Counted from the stretch's first letter, positions 33,652 to 46,129 are shown. The stretch is DNA of 64,000 nucleotides from Icerya purchasi (GCA_039619475.1 CM077115.1:139760172-139824171); one strand, 5' to 3'. The notes: generated by a model not told the origin, from the letters alone. Numbers and translations are program-made.

Positions 33652-36431
33652 CTGAAATTAAACAGAAATAATTCGATTATCGTGTTAACTCGTAATTTTA
33701 TACAATTTTCGTTATTAAACGTAAATTTGAAAAATGTCGAAATCGCGCAAAAATATATATTAACCGGTATATTTTTGCAGTATTTCTGAATTGTACTATT
33801 TGGAAAGAAAAAAAAAAAAAAAAAAAATGTAATGCAACATAGGCGTCACCAAGGGGGGTAGGGGAGGGCCTTTGCGCCCCCCTGGAGCTTTGAAACTTTT
33901 TAATCAACTGGCCATGATGAGTATTCATAGGCGCGTAATCACGGACAATTGGGAAGACTTTTATAATAAAGTAGTAGAACAATTTGCCAGAAACCCACGC
34001 GAAAATTATACTTTAATTAACATTTTATTCTTGTTTAATAAAATATAAAGCCTTTACAAATTATACATTTTATTTTTCCTATAACACTCATATCCTCTTT
34101 CTATCATCTCCCCCGCCCCCGGCTCATCGTCTAGCGACGTCCTTGTAATGCAACATTCCATTTATATTTTAAGTAAAATAAATGAGAATGGGAAACAAAA
34201 CTACATAATATTTTTATTACAAAATACATGTACCAGAGATTGCAACATCAAACATTTGGATCGTTGAAGATAACTGGGGATATAGCGAAAAATTAGGTTT
34301 AACAAATTCTGGAAAAAGTTTGAAACAGGTAAAAAAAAAACAACTTCGGAGCATATAACGAAAAACACAGTTTACTAGGAGAATAGAGATAAACTAGAAA
34401 AACACATTTTTTTCTAAAAGTATCGGTTTAAGCACGAAATAATTTTTATTCGGCACTAAGAATTAATGAAACCAAAAACAGAAAGACAAAACGAAGAAAA
34501 ACGTAAATTTAAAAAAAAAAAAAAAAACGCAATTCAAAACCCCAAAAAGTGTGTAACGAGTGAAACATGAAATGAAAACAGCGCTGCGCTTCGAGCGCAG
34601 GCTGAAAATGAGTTTTTATCGACATACGAATAAAACATTCTTCTTCGTTCTACATCTAACAACAAGTCTTAGAGGACAGCTTTCGTTCGGAAGCGGGCTA
34701 AAATAAAATACGAAAACTACTGTTTCCATAGCGCTACGATTCTTTGTCGAATTTTGTTATCAGTTTTCATTCAGCCTTGACGTTCTCGTAAAATGGTAAT
34801 AATTTATAATATGAAAAATGTGAATTTACGGGAGCAGTTATTTGTGGCTTCAACTAATTGTCACTTATAACGTTTCAATGAATGTAATACATTTTGTAAA
34901 AAGTATTTATTAGTCCACGGATAAAAAGAATGTTAAATCGACGTAATTTGCCGTGTTAGATTCACAATCAGTTCTTCTGGGGACCCGATTATTCCGAGTG
35001 TCGTCGAAATTTCTGCAGCAAGATTTTTCCAAAGCGAATAAATGTTTTCCTTGATGTAATTCCCAGCGTAGCTGCTGCCAAACACGGATCAATTTGTTTT
35101 TTAATATATAATTTCGTCGGATCTTGGTGGGGACGTAGAGTACCGAAAATTCTTAATAACTTCATTGTCGTTGATATATTTTAGCGAATTAACTTTTCCG
35201 AGATTATTCTTAACTCTTAATTCTGAATTCTGATAATGTCGCTTTTCCTAAAATATCTAAAGCCAGGATATTGGCGATTACGCACGCCGGAGGGCGGCCG
35301 GGAGCAGTTCTGTACAGGAGATATATTTCAAATAAATTTCCTTTGATGTTTGTTAACCGATTTTAAAATTCTATTATCGATATACCTTAAAAATGGTCGC
35401 GACGTAGCCATATATGGTTTTGGATTATACCTTTATATAGAATGGTCCTTTCTTTATGTACCAATCCATAATTGTTGAGTATTAGACTGGAGAGACTGTA
35501 AAACAATCATTTCACTTTTTAACGCAACTATTTTATTTATTTATTTACAAAAATTAAACAAAACCTGTTCCTCCGTCTTTTATCAGATATACATTTGATC
35601 GGGAATTCGTCTTTAGAAAAAAGACGCATTAAAATTTTCGGTTTCCACCCCCCCCTTTTTTACAGCAGTATTGAAAAATTGCTCTTTCATTTTTTCGCGT
35701 ACTCAAGATCGTCCCCTCTAACATGGTCACTTATCGCCACTTAGAATTCACATAAGTTGACGATTCGTTTTTAAAAAAGTTTTCTAAATACAATTCTACT
35801 ACGGGTTAAAAATTCCTTTATCGTATGGAATTTTTGCGGTTAAAATATCGGAATATTAAATAAAATGCTTAGGCGATAGTGTAACAAAATAGGTGTTCAT
35901 AGTTGCTAGAATGAAAATATTTACAATTTAAGTAAAGAACTGTTTTTCGGAAATGGTTCAGTGAGGCAAATGATAGAGCCACCATGGCGGACAAACGGGT
36001 ACAATCAGTATACACACCAGTATATATAGGTTGGTTCTCGTTCTATTTAGTATCGTGTATGTTTATCATAGAATTTAAAATATTCTCTTTCCAATTAAAC
36101 GCAACATAGGCCCCCCTGTCGGTAGTAAAATACTACATGCTATATGTGTGAAACATTATTTTTTAAGATTAACTTAAATCAAATATATTACATTTATTTC
36201 AGAGACGGAAAAATTATAAAATTTGCTTACCGTACTATAATTTACGAAAAAAAAAAAAATTGTCATTAAAATCAATTATAAATCGGAGAATCCGATAGGT
36301 GGTCTGCTGATATACGTATAATATATTATTCTCCACACTCCGTGTGTATAAAAAAAAAAAAATGGGAAAATGGCGAGGGGGAACAAAAATCGGGATAATA
36401 ACGTAAAAAATACTGTACGAGCGACACATAC
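33652..36431 (-). other. PPP1R37 intron E-F (2.8 kb)
   Basis: Opens GTATGT and ends TTTCAG. It holds a hAT-type MITE at 33,838-34,145. A small perfect hairpin GCGCT-TCG-AGCGC lies at about 34,587-34,599. Poly-A/T runs are common. No exon was recognised. Confidence 0.7.
33838..34145. mobile_element. hAT-type MITE, 308 bp, with 8-bp target duplication
   Basis: The ends are CATAGGCGTCACC and, on the other strand, CAAGGACGTCGCT, so they are imperfect inverted repeats. G-rich blocks sit just inside both ends. An exact 8-bp duplication TAATGCAA flanks the element (33830-33837 and 34146-34153). By coincidence of the end bases, the direct match extends to 13 bp. It has no coding capacity. 8-bp duplications and CA-starting termini are typical of hAT non-autonomous elements. 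Confidence 0.7.
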
Positions 36432-36620
36432 CTGCAATAAAGTATTTCGGCTTAAAACGTCGGCAAATATAAATGCGGCTTCGTCCGATAAATAGGTAGA
36501 CTGCATTCCAAGTTTCAACAAATTTCTGTTACTGATTAATTGTAATTTAATAGCCCGCAAAAATCCGTCGCCTAACGTGTTCATACCGATATTCAAAATT
36601 TCTAATCCGGTGAATTTTTC
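36432..36620 (-). CDS. PPP1R37: PPP1R37 homologue, exon E (leucine-rich repeats)
   Basis: A 189-nt exon, phase 0 on both sides (TGTAG|GAA to CAG|GTATGT). It encodes LEILNIGMNTLGDGF, AIKLQLISNRNLLKLGMQST and EAAFIFADVLSRNTLLQ. This is more than one LRR, and matches the family segment LETLNLGHNPIGNEG...LISNRSVLRLGLAST. The length between WNNHLT in exon D and LEILN here is exactly that of the human protein, which fixes both splice sites. Confidence 0.94.
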
Positions 36621-36935
36621 CTACATTGCATAAAAGAATATCGAAATTATTGTATTAATTTAAATCGATACTTAAAATATTTCCATTTGTTAGCAGAAAT
36701 TATCGAAACTATCCCCCCCGCCCGTGTTCATGAATACCTTTTAAAAAAAATTATAAAATATGTTCAGGTACAGAGTTTATTTTTACACGAAATTAGTTTT
36801 TTTCCCTTCTTACAAGTAATTGAATTTTTCTGTCTTTTCATTAGTGCATAATAAACAGTTTACAAAATGTTCGTAAATTAGATATGTGCTGAATTCCTAA
36901 GTTGAGGAAAGAGAACTGAAAGAAAAGTCGGTGAT

Positions 36936-36976
<41 letters not shown>

Positions 36977-38142
36977 ACCGTATATATCTAACCCTTTTAT
37001 TAATTGCTCTAATATTAGTTTACTTAAAAGTAGAGTTATTCCATAAAGATCGAGGTGCAATTACAAACGTCGATTCATCGATTTAACGATAATTTAGTGT
37101 TTCGTTTGAAATTTTATAACGCGGTGGTCGATGTGTACCGTCTTATAAACAACTTTTACACGTAATAGACGGAATGTTAATCTTGTTTTACTCAATTTTA
37201 AATTTGAATATTGTGTGAGAAATTTTAACCGTTTTTTTTTTTTTTTAGTAACTGTGTTCTATGTTGCAAATGTTAGCAGTTTAAAAATGACACACGGAAA
37301 TTAACAATAGAAACGCTACAGAAAAAGTATAAAGGTAGATTTTAAATTACTTTGTACAAGTTTATTAAAAATTTAATTACGCTAATAACGGAATAAGTTT
37401 TTTTTAGCTTTTTGTTTTGGTTCAAAATCTTATAGTTCTCTGCAATAACATATAATTGGCATCGATGTGCAATTCTTTAAAATGCCGACGTCGTTATATT
37501 TGGTGGCAATATTTTTTATGTAATTGAAATTATTTGTCTGGCTACCCATTCATCATCTGCAGGTAAAATATATAATCGAAAAAAAAAAAAAAAAAATAGT
37601 ATACGGACAATAACGCGATAAATGCGCACCAGATAAACATTCGCACTGACAAAAGCGCGCCAGTTTTATTCAGGATGCTTTTGTTAACTTTACATCAACT
37701 GAATTTCCGATTTCTGCCGAAGAAGGAAAAACATTAAAAATTTCGCTTCAGCTTTCTTCCGAGAGATAAAAGACGGTTTTCAAGCGGAAGACGCTGCTTC
37801 GACACTTCCGTTTAGAAAATTTCGTGCCATGAAAAAATAGAACAGTGAACTATAACAGTCAACTCTTTATGATATAAAGAGAGAAGACCCCGACAGAATT
37901 TTCAGAAGGGGAATAAAGATTTATTATTTAAATTAAGGAGAGGCACGATTCATGAAGATGACACGTTTGATAGTTTCGATTATTATTTTTCGTGAGCTAT
38001 CCACCTGCCGAGGTTAACAATATTCCGTTCTAAAAGGAGCACTACAACACAAGTATGCATAGCAGACTGTTCGACATTTCATGAGACCTTTAATTTCGCA
38101 AGCTTTATATCTTAAAAGATTGAAAAAGCCTACATGTATATT

Positions 38143-38391
38143 CTACGAATAGAGCTTTTTAGGATTCCGTGCAGCTTTTAATGTAGGGAATACTCTTAGT
38201 AAGATGAAACGACTAAAACATTCGATTAAAATATGCAGTAATTTACGAACGGTTAGACTTATTCCGAAACATATATTACACTTGAAATTCTCTTTAAAAC
38301 CACATCTATTAAGATAATGGATTACATTATGCGGGAAAAAACCGTCAAAAATATATACGAGGGAATTTAAAACGACGACTTCAACAATCAC
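38143..38391 (-). pseudogene. possible non-LTR retrotransposon C-terminal fragment
   Basis: An 82-codon frame has HYLNRCGFKENFKCNIC, then LTVRKLLHILIECFSRF. The spacing resembles the Cys/His-containing C-terminal segment of LINE proteins (C-x-C...HLL-x-EC). One expected Cys is displaced and no further LINE sequence is attached. The match is weak. Confidence 0.35.
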
Positions 38392-40357
38392 CTTTAAAAA
38401 ATGCGTAACTCATCACCGGATCTTTAAAAGTGAAATTCAAAATATATAAAAAAAAAACAACGTAGAAGCTCTTTCATAAAAGAAAAAAATTACGGTTTAA
38501 CAATTATATGGACTGAGACGGGTCTCTTTGATTCCAAAAAACAGCAAAAAAATAATTATGCTCACGTAAACAATAGCTCCGGTAAAAAAATAGAGAAAAC
38601 CAAAACGCATTTCAAACATACGTGTATGCCTAAAAGACCGCTTTATAGGAAAACTATAGCTGAGCTTACAACTTTATGCTTAGGCCTCCAGGACAGCGAA
38701 AGTTCAAAAAAATTTGAAAAAATTATTAGAAAGATCGCTTGTTGTCGAGGAAGAAACCGCATTCTATTTCCTTAATGAAAATTTCAAAGTTGCCGAAAAG
38801 TTTAAAAAAGCATAAAAAATGTCGTGTTCTTTCTCTTTGCAGTGTGAAGAATCAGAGTTCTTTGTTTTAATATGTAAACATAAATATTATGGTCATCTTT
38901 AACTAAACATACGGAATCTTCAGCGCATGAAATATCATACTTCCTATATCCCCAGTCCTTTCCTTTTCAGTCTGTTGTTGAACTATCATTGGTTTTTTTA
39001 TTTCAGCTATTTCCGATCGAATTAAGATGTAATTAGTTAACTCTTCTATTTCCTATTGTTTCTGGATAAGGTGTCTAGTTGACGACCCACCCCCCCCAAA
39101 AAAAAAAACACATTATGTTTGACTGAACTCGTTTTTCTTAGGTAACTCATTTTCCGCATATTTGGACAGATGTGTTTATTTTTCTTGTACTCGGCTAAAA
39201 AAATAAACAGCAATCCACTCCCTTCTTTATTTACAAACAAGTTATTGGGTGCCGTGACCTGTGCCGGGATTTATTGCGATGAGCTGGTTATCTATATGCG
39301 CATTTATGCCAGTGCATTTCCGTTCATTGCATTTTTATCCGAAAACCATTAATATATATAACATATCAGTGACGAATTCTGATTTTTCGACCCGTAATTC
39401 TTTAAGACAGAAAAATGTTGAAATGAAATTAGCTTGACACACACTTGTGTTCTACGCACTATTATACAAAAAAAAAAAAAAATAGAAAATTAGGAGATTT
39501 TTTTTTTTTTAGATTTCAAAAAATTTTAAATTAAATTCATTTAAGAAAAAACTGATACTTAAATTCAGGAAGAGAAAATTAATAAAAACCGTAAATAATT
39601 TATGTAAAAAAACGAAAAGGAATAATGCAAAATTAATTTATAAAAAAAAAAATAATAAAAATAAACAAATAAATACGTAATGTAACTGTAAAACTATAAA
39701 GTGAAATGTATACAAAATGCATCCATCTTATAATGGAGAGGGGGGCTGATTTATTTTAAAGAAAAATTGCAATCGCGTCAAGAATTTTTTTTAAACGGAA
39801 ATCAGTATGTTAGACTAACATTAACAAATTTTCTAAACTGCCGAAAAATTTCGCCGGTTTGTTGCACTTCATTTCTATACTACGTTTCGTTCATCGCAGT
39901 CAACAGATTTTTGCCAGGCAGTATATATTTCGCTAAGCGTAATTACAATTCCGTGAATAGGCTTTTTGTAATTTTCATAACTACAGATCAAGGCTACGAT
40001 AGAAAAATTGTTATAGGCAGGTGAAAATAATTTTGATATGATAAAATAACCGATAGCCTATAGTCGCAGTTTTATACAGTGTGTGATACACATAGTATTA
40101 GTGTGAAAACACTACATGAGGTATTCAGCCATATAGGATACCATTTGATCGAAAAAATTTGAAATGTACAACGTGCAGGTCGCTCTGTCAAAGTAGAGAA
40201 GTACTTTGTTAGTTAATCCTGTATGTATGGGTATGTTTCACAATGCGTCCTTAGTGGCTTACTAACGTCGAAGAAGTACTCACAACGTCTGACGACGAAT
40301 AAAACAAGAAAACGACTAGATCAACAAATATAATTGCAGCTAAATTTATCTTTCCCC

Positions 40358-40580
40358 TTTAGCCGAGTTAATCTCTGCTTCCAGAGGAGTCCTGGAAAAT
40401 TGAAGAAAAAAAGTTTCCAGTACTCCTCCGGTAGCAGAGATTAACTCGGTTAAAAAGGCAATTTTTAGCTCGCCCGTGGAAATCTGAGAAGTTCGTTATT
40501 TGGACGCGTGGAGAAAAATGCATAGCATATAAAACACCAGCCGTCTGTGTCGGGTAATAGTTGAATTCCAATTTTATGAT
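40358..40580 (+). repeat. repeat family B, copy 1, with a 43-bp-arm hairpin
   Basis: Inverted arms at about 40358-40402 and 40411-40454 pair almost fully (TTTAGCCGAGTTAATCTCTG against its complement, with three or four mismatches). After the hairpin comes CTCGCCCGTGG, AATCTGAGAAGTTC and more. The same sequence, partly diverged and without the first arm, recurs at 56,165-56,340. The family is not identified; no protein or RNA-polymerase-III box was seen. Confidence 0.65.
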
Positions 40581-41121
40581 CTGTTCAATTTTGTGTTGTG
40601 TTCCCTAGGTGACACTAAAAGCACATATACAGACGCATATACGCGCATACAATAACAGAGTATAAACAGCCAATTAGACCGAGAATTTAACTAACCAAGT
40701 ACATAGTTCTATATTTCGACAGAGTGACTAGTTGCATACTGGAAACTTTTTTATAATCCAGGCATTGGCATCCTACACAGAGCTACACTCGATCTGTGTT
40801 ATACTTAACAGAGTAGCATTTACACCGTGATGCAATCCCTATTAGAGCATCATCGATAAACAGTAACACATATAGCAGACTACTATAAGTTTTAACAGGT
40901 GTTCTATTGAGCGACCTAGAGCAGTTGCTGCACATCAAAATGTTATAGGAACGATACACGGCTGGCTTTGAGATTTGCACAGACAGCCCTGTTTGTAATT
41001 TGTCTGATTTTAAAAATAATTACCCCCAATTTTCAGCGTCTATTTTTTCTGCTTTTTTGTTGATTACATTTCGTTCTCTCTGGTACAATTTTAAGTAAAA
41101 CAATTTAACAACATATGTGTA

Positions 41122-41320
41122 GGTAAAAGGAATAGAGGACGACCTCCGACCCGGTTCATAGATTACATTCAAAACACAACAGGCCTATCAACACAACAAC
41201 CGGTGGAAGCAGCTCAAAATCGAGAGAAATGGAAAAGAATTGTTGAATTATGTTCATGATTGGTCGTCACGATGTCTGAACACAGACAACGACACAAAAG
41301 GAGAAGAAGAAGAAAAAACA
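41122..41320 (+). mobile_element. 3' terminal stub of an RTE-like LINE
   Basis: One frame, 41,125-41,259, reads KRNRGRPPTRFIDYIQNTTG, then EAAQNREKWKRIVELCS and a stop. This is the characteristic C-terminus of RTE-like reverse transcriptases (GRGRPPTRW, then a Gln-x-Arg-x-x-Trp helix). It is followed by an untranslated stretch and a purine-rich (GAA)n/A tail at 41,301-41,320, as expected for the true 3' end. Only the last 45 codons remain, a typical 5'-truncated insertion. Confidence 0.75.
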
Positions 41321-41629
41321 ATTAAAAATTATGTGAAAATTCTGAAATATCAGATTTTTGGTTAGTCTTTTCTTTTGATAAATTTTACATAAAACAATTT
41401 AAAATGATTTATTGTTCGTAATAGATATGCTAATTTTCTTTCAATTTTCTTTTAAATAAATTTAATTTTTTTGTTTTTTGAAATTTTAAAAATTAGCGGC
41501 TTCTAATTGTCTGTGTAGAGTAGTGTACGTAATTGTTTGTTGAATTAATTTCATTTTAACATACTTCTAAAGGTCTGCGGAAACATCTTCAAATTTTTAA
41601 AGCTCACTCAACTTTTTCCTTTTGTACAA

Positions 41630-41815
41630 TTTACTATTCAGCAGCGCTTACCTCCTTTACTTTCCTTTCTTTCTTTTTTCTCTTTCTATTGTTTATTTTG
41701 ATATCTTTGTTGTTCTTTTTATTTATTAATCTATACTCATAAGATGTAACTTCTCGGTGTCGCAAATGGTCTTAGCTGCCGAGTGACTTTAAATAAACAA
41801 ATTATTAACATACTT
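41630..41815 (+). mobile_element. possible LINE 3' UTR fragment
   Basis: A pyrimidine-rich stretch is followed by CGCAAATGGTCTTAGCTGCC, GAGTGACTTTAAATAAAC. This resembles the short 3' UTRs of Jockey/I-type LINEs that end in a ...TTAAATAAA signal. No coding part is attached. Confidence 0.35.
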
Positions 41816-41859
41816 CTGTCTTAGAAAAGCGACAGGAGAAAAATCAAGATTTGCCACTG

Positions 41860-41892
<33 letters not shown>
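41860..41892. repeat. (TA)n microsatellite
   Basis: Interrupted once by CA. Confidence 0.9.
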
Positions 41893-42076
41893 ATGACTCG
41901 GTTCTTAGAACCTCACTAAAACAAGCCTCCTCTCATCTCCCATACTAGTTCATTTGTAATGCTTATAGATAAGTTGTTTTTCTACTAAATATGTCATTCT
42001 TATCTTTTTTAAAATCAGTAATTACTTTTTTGGAAAAATCCTCTGAAAACTGTTAACAAATACGCCATTATGTTGG

Positions 42077-42412
42077 TTGTCTAACATATTACATAATAAC
42101 ATTCTACATCCTTCCTCTCGCAACTTTATAGGTGACGCTAATCACATTTTGTTTAAGTGCACCTGTATCGCTTCCGAACGTGCTTCCTTTTACTCTTCCC
42201 TTCTGTCAATTAGTCTTCCAACTCCGTATTGTACATCTTTCGTTCTCTCCTTGCCATCGCCCCCGGTCATTCCAGCACTTGAGTCTTTCCTATCCTCCAT
42301 ATCGGATCGCATAAACATCTGATTCCGTTTCTCATCTTTTTCCCTTTTCTTGGGCCAACGTCTTTTTGACAAACCCAACTAAAAAAACAACAACTAAAAA
42401 ACAAAAAAAACC
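42077..42412 (+). mobile_element. LINE C-terminal fragment with A-rich tail
   Basis: The 81-codon frame contains SRNFIGDANHILFKCTCIASE, then FYSSLLSISLP and a Ser/Pro-rich end. GDxNHILFxCP is the conserved zinc-knuckle-like C-terminal motif of I/Jockey-group LINE proteins. An A-rich stretch at 42,379-42,412 probably marks the 3' end. The rest of the element is absent. Confidence 0.6.
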
Positions 42413-44247
42413 ATTACAAATGAACATTTCAAAAACGGTGATTTCGTAACTGTTCTATTCGTATTACCGTTAGTGGAAACATTATGTGATGGCGCATGGA
42501 AAAAGAGACCTAAGAGTCAAAAAACTGATTTTTTTTTCTCGTAATCTGGTGCGTAAAAAATATCGGAGCATTGAATAAAATTGGCCCCAGGTCCCTAAAG
42601 TCATTTTTGAGACGCCACCTAGTGCGTGTAACGTGCGAAAAATATAGATCGAGAAGCTAATTTTAAACTTTAGATTGCTCTCCTGCAAAATTTTGTTTCT
42701 TACTCTTAGGTCCCTTTCTCCATGCGCCGTCACATATATTAATGACCAAGTAGAAAACTGTGTAACGAAATATGTAACATTTTCATGTTAAAAAATATAA
42801 ATGTGTACGAATACAATAGAGCACAACCAATAAATAATTTGCCTTAATTTAATTAGCAGAAAGTTTTCTAATTGTGAAATACACGCAGTGCTTTATCATC
42901 ACAATTTTATAAATATTTTTCAAGAAATTCATTAAATCTAAATAAAGGATGCAATAACTTTTTTTTTTTTCCGATTATCCTTTAGTTAATGTTTCTCTGC
43001 AGAAGTAACGTAGTAATTAGGGTATATAAAATTCTCAAAATTAGGAGGCATCTTTAAAAATACAAAAAAAAAAACAAAAAAACGCTAACACTGCTTACAT
43101 TGAAACTAAACTGATTCACTATTTCTTCAATGTCGATAGTCAAGGAAGGTACGTGACAGATTATATTAATTTGTGTACCAGAAATAATATCATCGAATTT
43201 TCATTCAGTTCAAACAATAAAACAAAAATGTCAACAGCGCTTTCAAAGAAAAAAAGAAACATCAAACGTTCTCTGTGATAATAAAGTATACTAGTTAACT
43301 GTAAATGATTGAAAGTTCGCTCTGGCAACTGTCCCAGTTTTTATGGTGACGTCATTGGCAAGTGATATATTGTTTTGACTGCCGTGTACCATACACGTTA
43401 TTTGGAAAAGAACTTTTTCGTTTCATTACCATCTGACATTTTCTGAATAATGCAATCATATTGAATGCAGCCGGTAAAGCAAAAAAAAAACACAGAATAA
43501 AAAAAATGTAATTATACCTAAATTTATTTTGTAGGTTTTTCTTTAGTCTGCTTAGAAAAGATCATTTTTCAAGTATTCAAGTATAGCGTGTTTATAAATA
43601 AAAATGAAAAAAAAAACCGTACTTTCGCTATGCTGTTTTCTTAAAAAGTATTAATTGAAAACAAACAAAAAATAAATAAATAAATAAAAACATGAAAAAA
43701 AAAGTATTATTCCTTTCGGCGTCATAAATTCCCGCGATCCGGATAATTAGAGTAATTTGAGGGGCATTCAGTTATTTACAATAAAATATTTTTTTGAAAT
43801 CTGATGAGAAGGATACAATGTTTACTTGGAAATATAGAAAACTTTCATTACCCCCGGGATTTACCTGTACTGAAATAATATTGTTTTGTTTTTGTTGTCC
43901 CCTTTATGCACAGTCTAAAGTTTAAAAGAGCAAAATATGTAAATAAAAGCTCGGTAATTATAAAGAGTAATATCGCTGAAGAAGACAGGCTATTTACTAT
44001 TAATCCCGAGTTTTGACGAGTAGAATTTCATATTTTGTCGAATCATACAAAGAGGTCGTGGTGTCAGTACTAACCAGGCCTTACCGTAAAAAATTATCGG
44101 AACTTTATTGTGCTTTACGTTAAAAGAACTTTTTCATTGTCCAAAGCGTTAAAAAAAACAAAAAAAAACAAAAACAACGCATTTACATTTCACATACACG
44201 CAAGATTTAATTAAAAATAATACGAAATACACGTAACGAACACTAAC

Positions 44248-44383
44248 CAAAAGACACGATACCGAATTAGCAATGTGCCTCGTCAGATGATTATTCCAAA
44301 CGATTAAAACGGACAATCCGAAACACTGTTCGGCAATGCTATCCATTAATGTATTCATTCCGGCATCTGTTATATTATTGTGA
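44248..44383 (-). CDS. PPP1R37: PPP1R37 homologue, exon D (leucine-rich repeats)
   Basis: A 136-nt exon starting after GTTTCAG. Its first base completes the codon split at the end of exon C (AG|T, Ser). It encodes HNNITDAGMNTLMDS, then LSVLIVWNNHLT and RHIANSVSCLL, and ends CTTTTG|GTTAGT in phase 0. The family has NNHVLDSGL and LVTLVLWNNQLTHTGM here. The LLDISHNN junction shows Ser where vertebrates have Arg, which is a normal LRR variation. Confidence 0.93.
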
Positions 44384-45118
44384 CTGAAACATGTAACAAA
44401 AACCATCCATTTCAGAATTTTATAATATTAAACGCAATCTGGATAAAAAGTTAACCTAAAAAATATCTTTATCAATGAAAAATATTTTTTTCAAGAAACC
44501 AAAGAGACACGGAAGTTCATAAAACAAGAGCTGGGAAAACATTCTGACGGCGCATTGAAAATGAAAGGCAACATCGTTATGATGCACCTGTATCACTGAA
44601 CAATATCAAATGCGATAGGCGTATCGACAGTAACTCCTTGCCAATTCAGCTATTATAAACGCGATATATTTGCAACATTACATACCTATTATTGTACACA
44701 TTTTGTTATCTATTTAATTTCGTAACAAATCGCGCTGTACTTCGACCCCCGTATTTCTAGATAGCGCGGGAATATATATATATATTATATTATATTATAA
44801 AAACTGGAAGGGGAAAAATTGAATAAAAAGTCACAGCCAGTTCTATAGTGGTTTGTTTTGTTTTTTTTTTTTTTTTTTGTAATCAACGATTTCCGTCATT
44901 ACAATATAGAAAAATTATGAAAACTCCAAAATTTTAAAACTAAAGAATCCAAATTTTAGAAAATTTCAAGTTATATGATAGCTAGGGAGTTCATTTTTTT
45001 TTTTTTTTAAATCGACGTATATTTCTTATTGGAATATAAAAAAACCACGAAATCTCCAAAATAACATTAAAACATAAGAGCCTAAATTTTGAAAAATAAA
45101 TATGGCAAGCTGCATAAC

Positions 45119-45562
45119 AAATAAAATTATAGTTTAAAAAAGCTAAAAATAGATGCTTTATATGTAAGATGCGCTAAAAAATCTTAATTTAATTTAAATT
45201 CTTTTACAATATTAACCTAAGAGTGAAGACTTGTGGACATGAATAATTCATTTCAATTCGAAATAAAGCATGAGGTGAATTTATTACTCTAGTCATGCAG
45301 TTCCTCAATAAACGTAAATGATATAAAACTATCCCACGCTTTATTTTGAATTGAAATTAATTACTTATGTCCACAAGTCTTCACTTTCAGGTTAATATTG
45401 TAAAATAATTAAATTTTTTATTGTGAATTAAAATTAATTATTAATATCCACCTCTTTTAGAATAGTATTGTACAAGAATTTAAATTAAATTAAGGCGTTT
45501 TAGCGCATTTTATTATATATAAAGCATATCTGCTTTTAGTTTTTTAAACTATAATTTTATTT
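45119..45562. repeat. fold-back element 1 with long inverted arms
   Basis: The left arm starts AAATAAAATTATAGTTTAAA at 45119 and the right arm ends in its reverse complement at 45562. Pairing continues inward through GCTTTATAT, ATGCGCTAAAA, TTAATTTAATTTAAATTCTT, CAATATTAACCT and GTGAAGACTTGTGGACAT to a loop of about 70 bases near 45,270-45,340. The right arm carries an extra stretch of about 70 bases (45,398-45,467) that looks like a diverged duplication of arm sequence. No coding capacity; it resembles a MITE with long inverted repeats. Confidence 0.8.
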
Positions 45563-45719
45563 TTAATTTTTTAGTCTTGAAGGGGAAATGTAACAGAAGG
45601 ATTAGATTTGATTATAATTATGCTCTACGTTTAGCTAAAGCTATAATACTTAATTCCGTTGCATCTACAGTTCACCCTTTCCCGTAAATTCAACAATACA
45701 ATACAGCACAATCTAAATT

Positions 45720-46129
45720 CATTTTCACCCACTTCCGGACGTCCGAATGATTTCGATGACAATGCAATATTATGCAAAAAAAAAAAAAAAGCACCTACAC
45801 CCACAAATAAATTTAAAAAACCTAAAAATATTTATAAACGGAATAATTTTTATTTTCCGCGAAAATACGACTGCTCGACGAAAACAACGGGTTTGTAGCC
45901 GGTCTTTTTCTCCAAGTCGCCGCATCGTGGCGGGAAACAACATAATGAGACCGGCTCAGGATGCTTCCGTCAAGCAACTGTGTTTTCGCTGGAAATAAAA
46001 ATTATTCCGTTTATAAATATTTTTACGTTTTTTAAATTTATTTGTGGGAGTAGGTGCCTTTTTTTTTTTTTTTTATAATATTGCATTGTCATCGAAATTA
46101 TTCGGTCGTCGGGAAGTGAGTGAAAAATG
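45720..46129. repeat. fold-back element 2, about 185-bp arms
   Basis: The arms 45720-45905 and 45950-46129 are inverted copies. The outer ends are CATTTT(T)CAC and the inner ends AGCCGGTCT, with a loop of about 44 bases. Both arms contain GATTTCGATGACAATGCAAT or a one-base variant, a poly-A run and ATTTATAAACGGAATAATTT. As a result the ORFs on the two strands (45747-45998 plus, 45970-46188 minus) translate to nearly the same peptide, which is an artefact of the inverted repeat. The arms differ by about 10-15%. Confidence 0.85.

Larger units (their letters stand above)
36621..44247 (-). other. PPP1R37 intron D-E (7.6 kb)
   Basis: Opens GTTAGT and ends AATGTAG. Contents recognised are a possible LINE C-terminal fragment at 38,143, a hairpin-headed repeat at 40,358, an RTE-like LINE 3' end at 41,122, a LINE 3'-UTR-like segment at 41,630, and a further LINE C-terminal fragment at 42,077. 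Long poly-A runs lie at 36,942-36,972 and 37,580-37,597. No other exon was seen. Confidence 0.65.

Noticed and set aside
35984..36112. Short plus-strand ORF with a perfect GCCACCATGG context (MADKRVQSVY...)
   Set aside because: The optimal vertebrate-type start context is by chance. The 42-codon product has no recognisable features and no donor site, and it lies antisense in a PPP1R37 intron.
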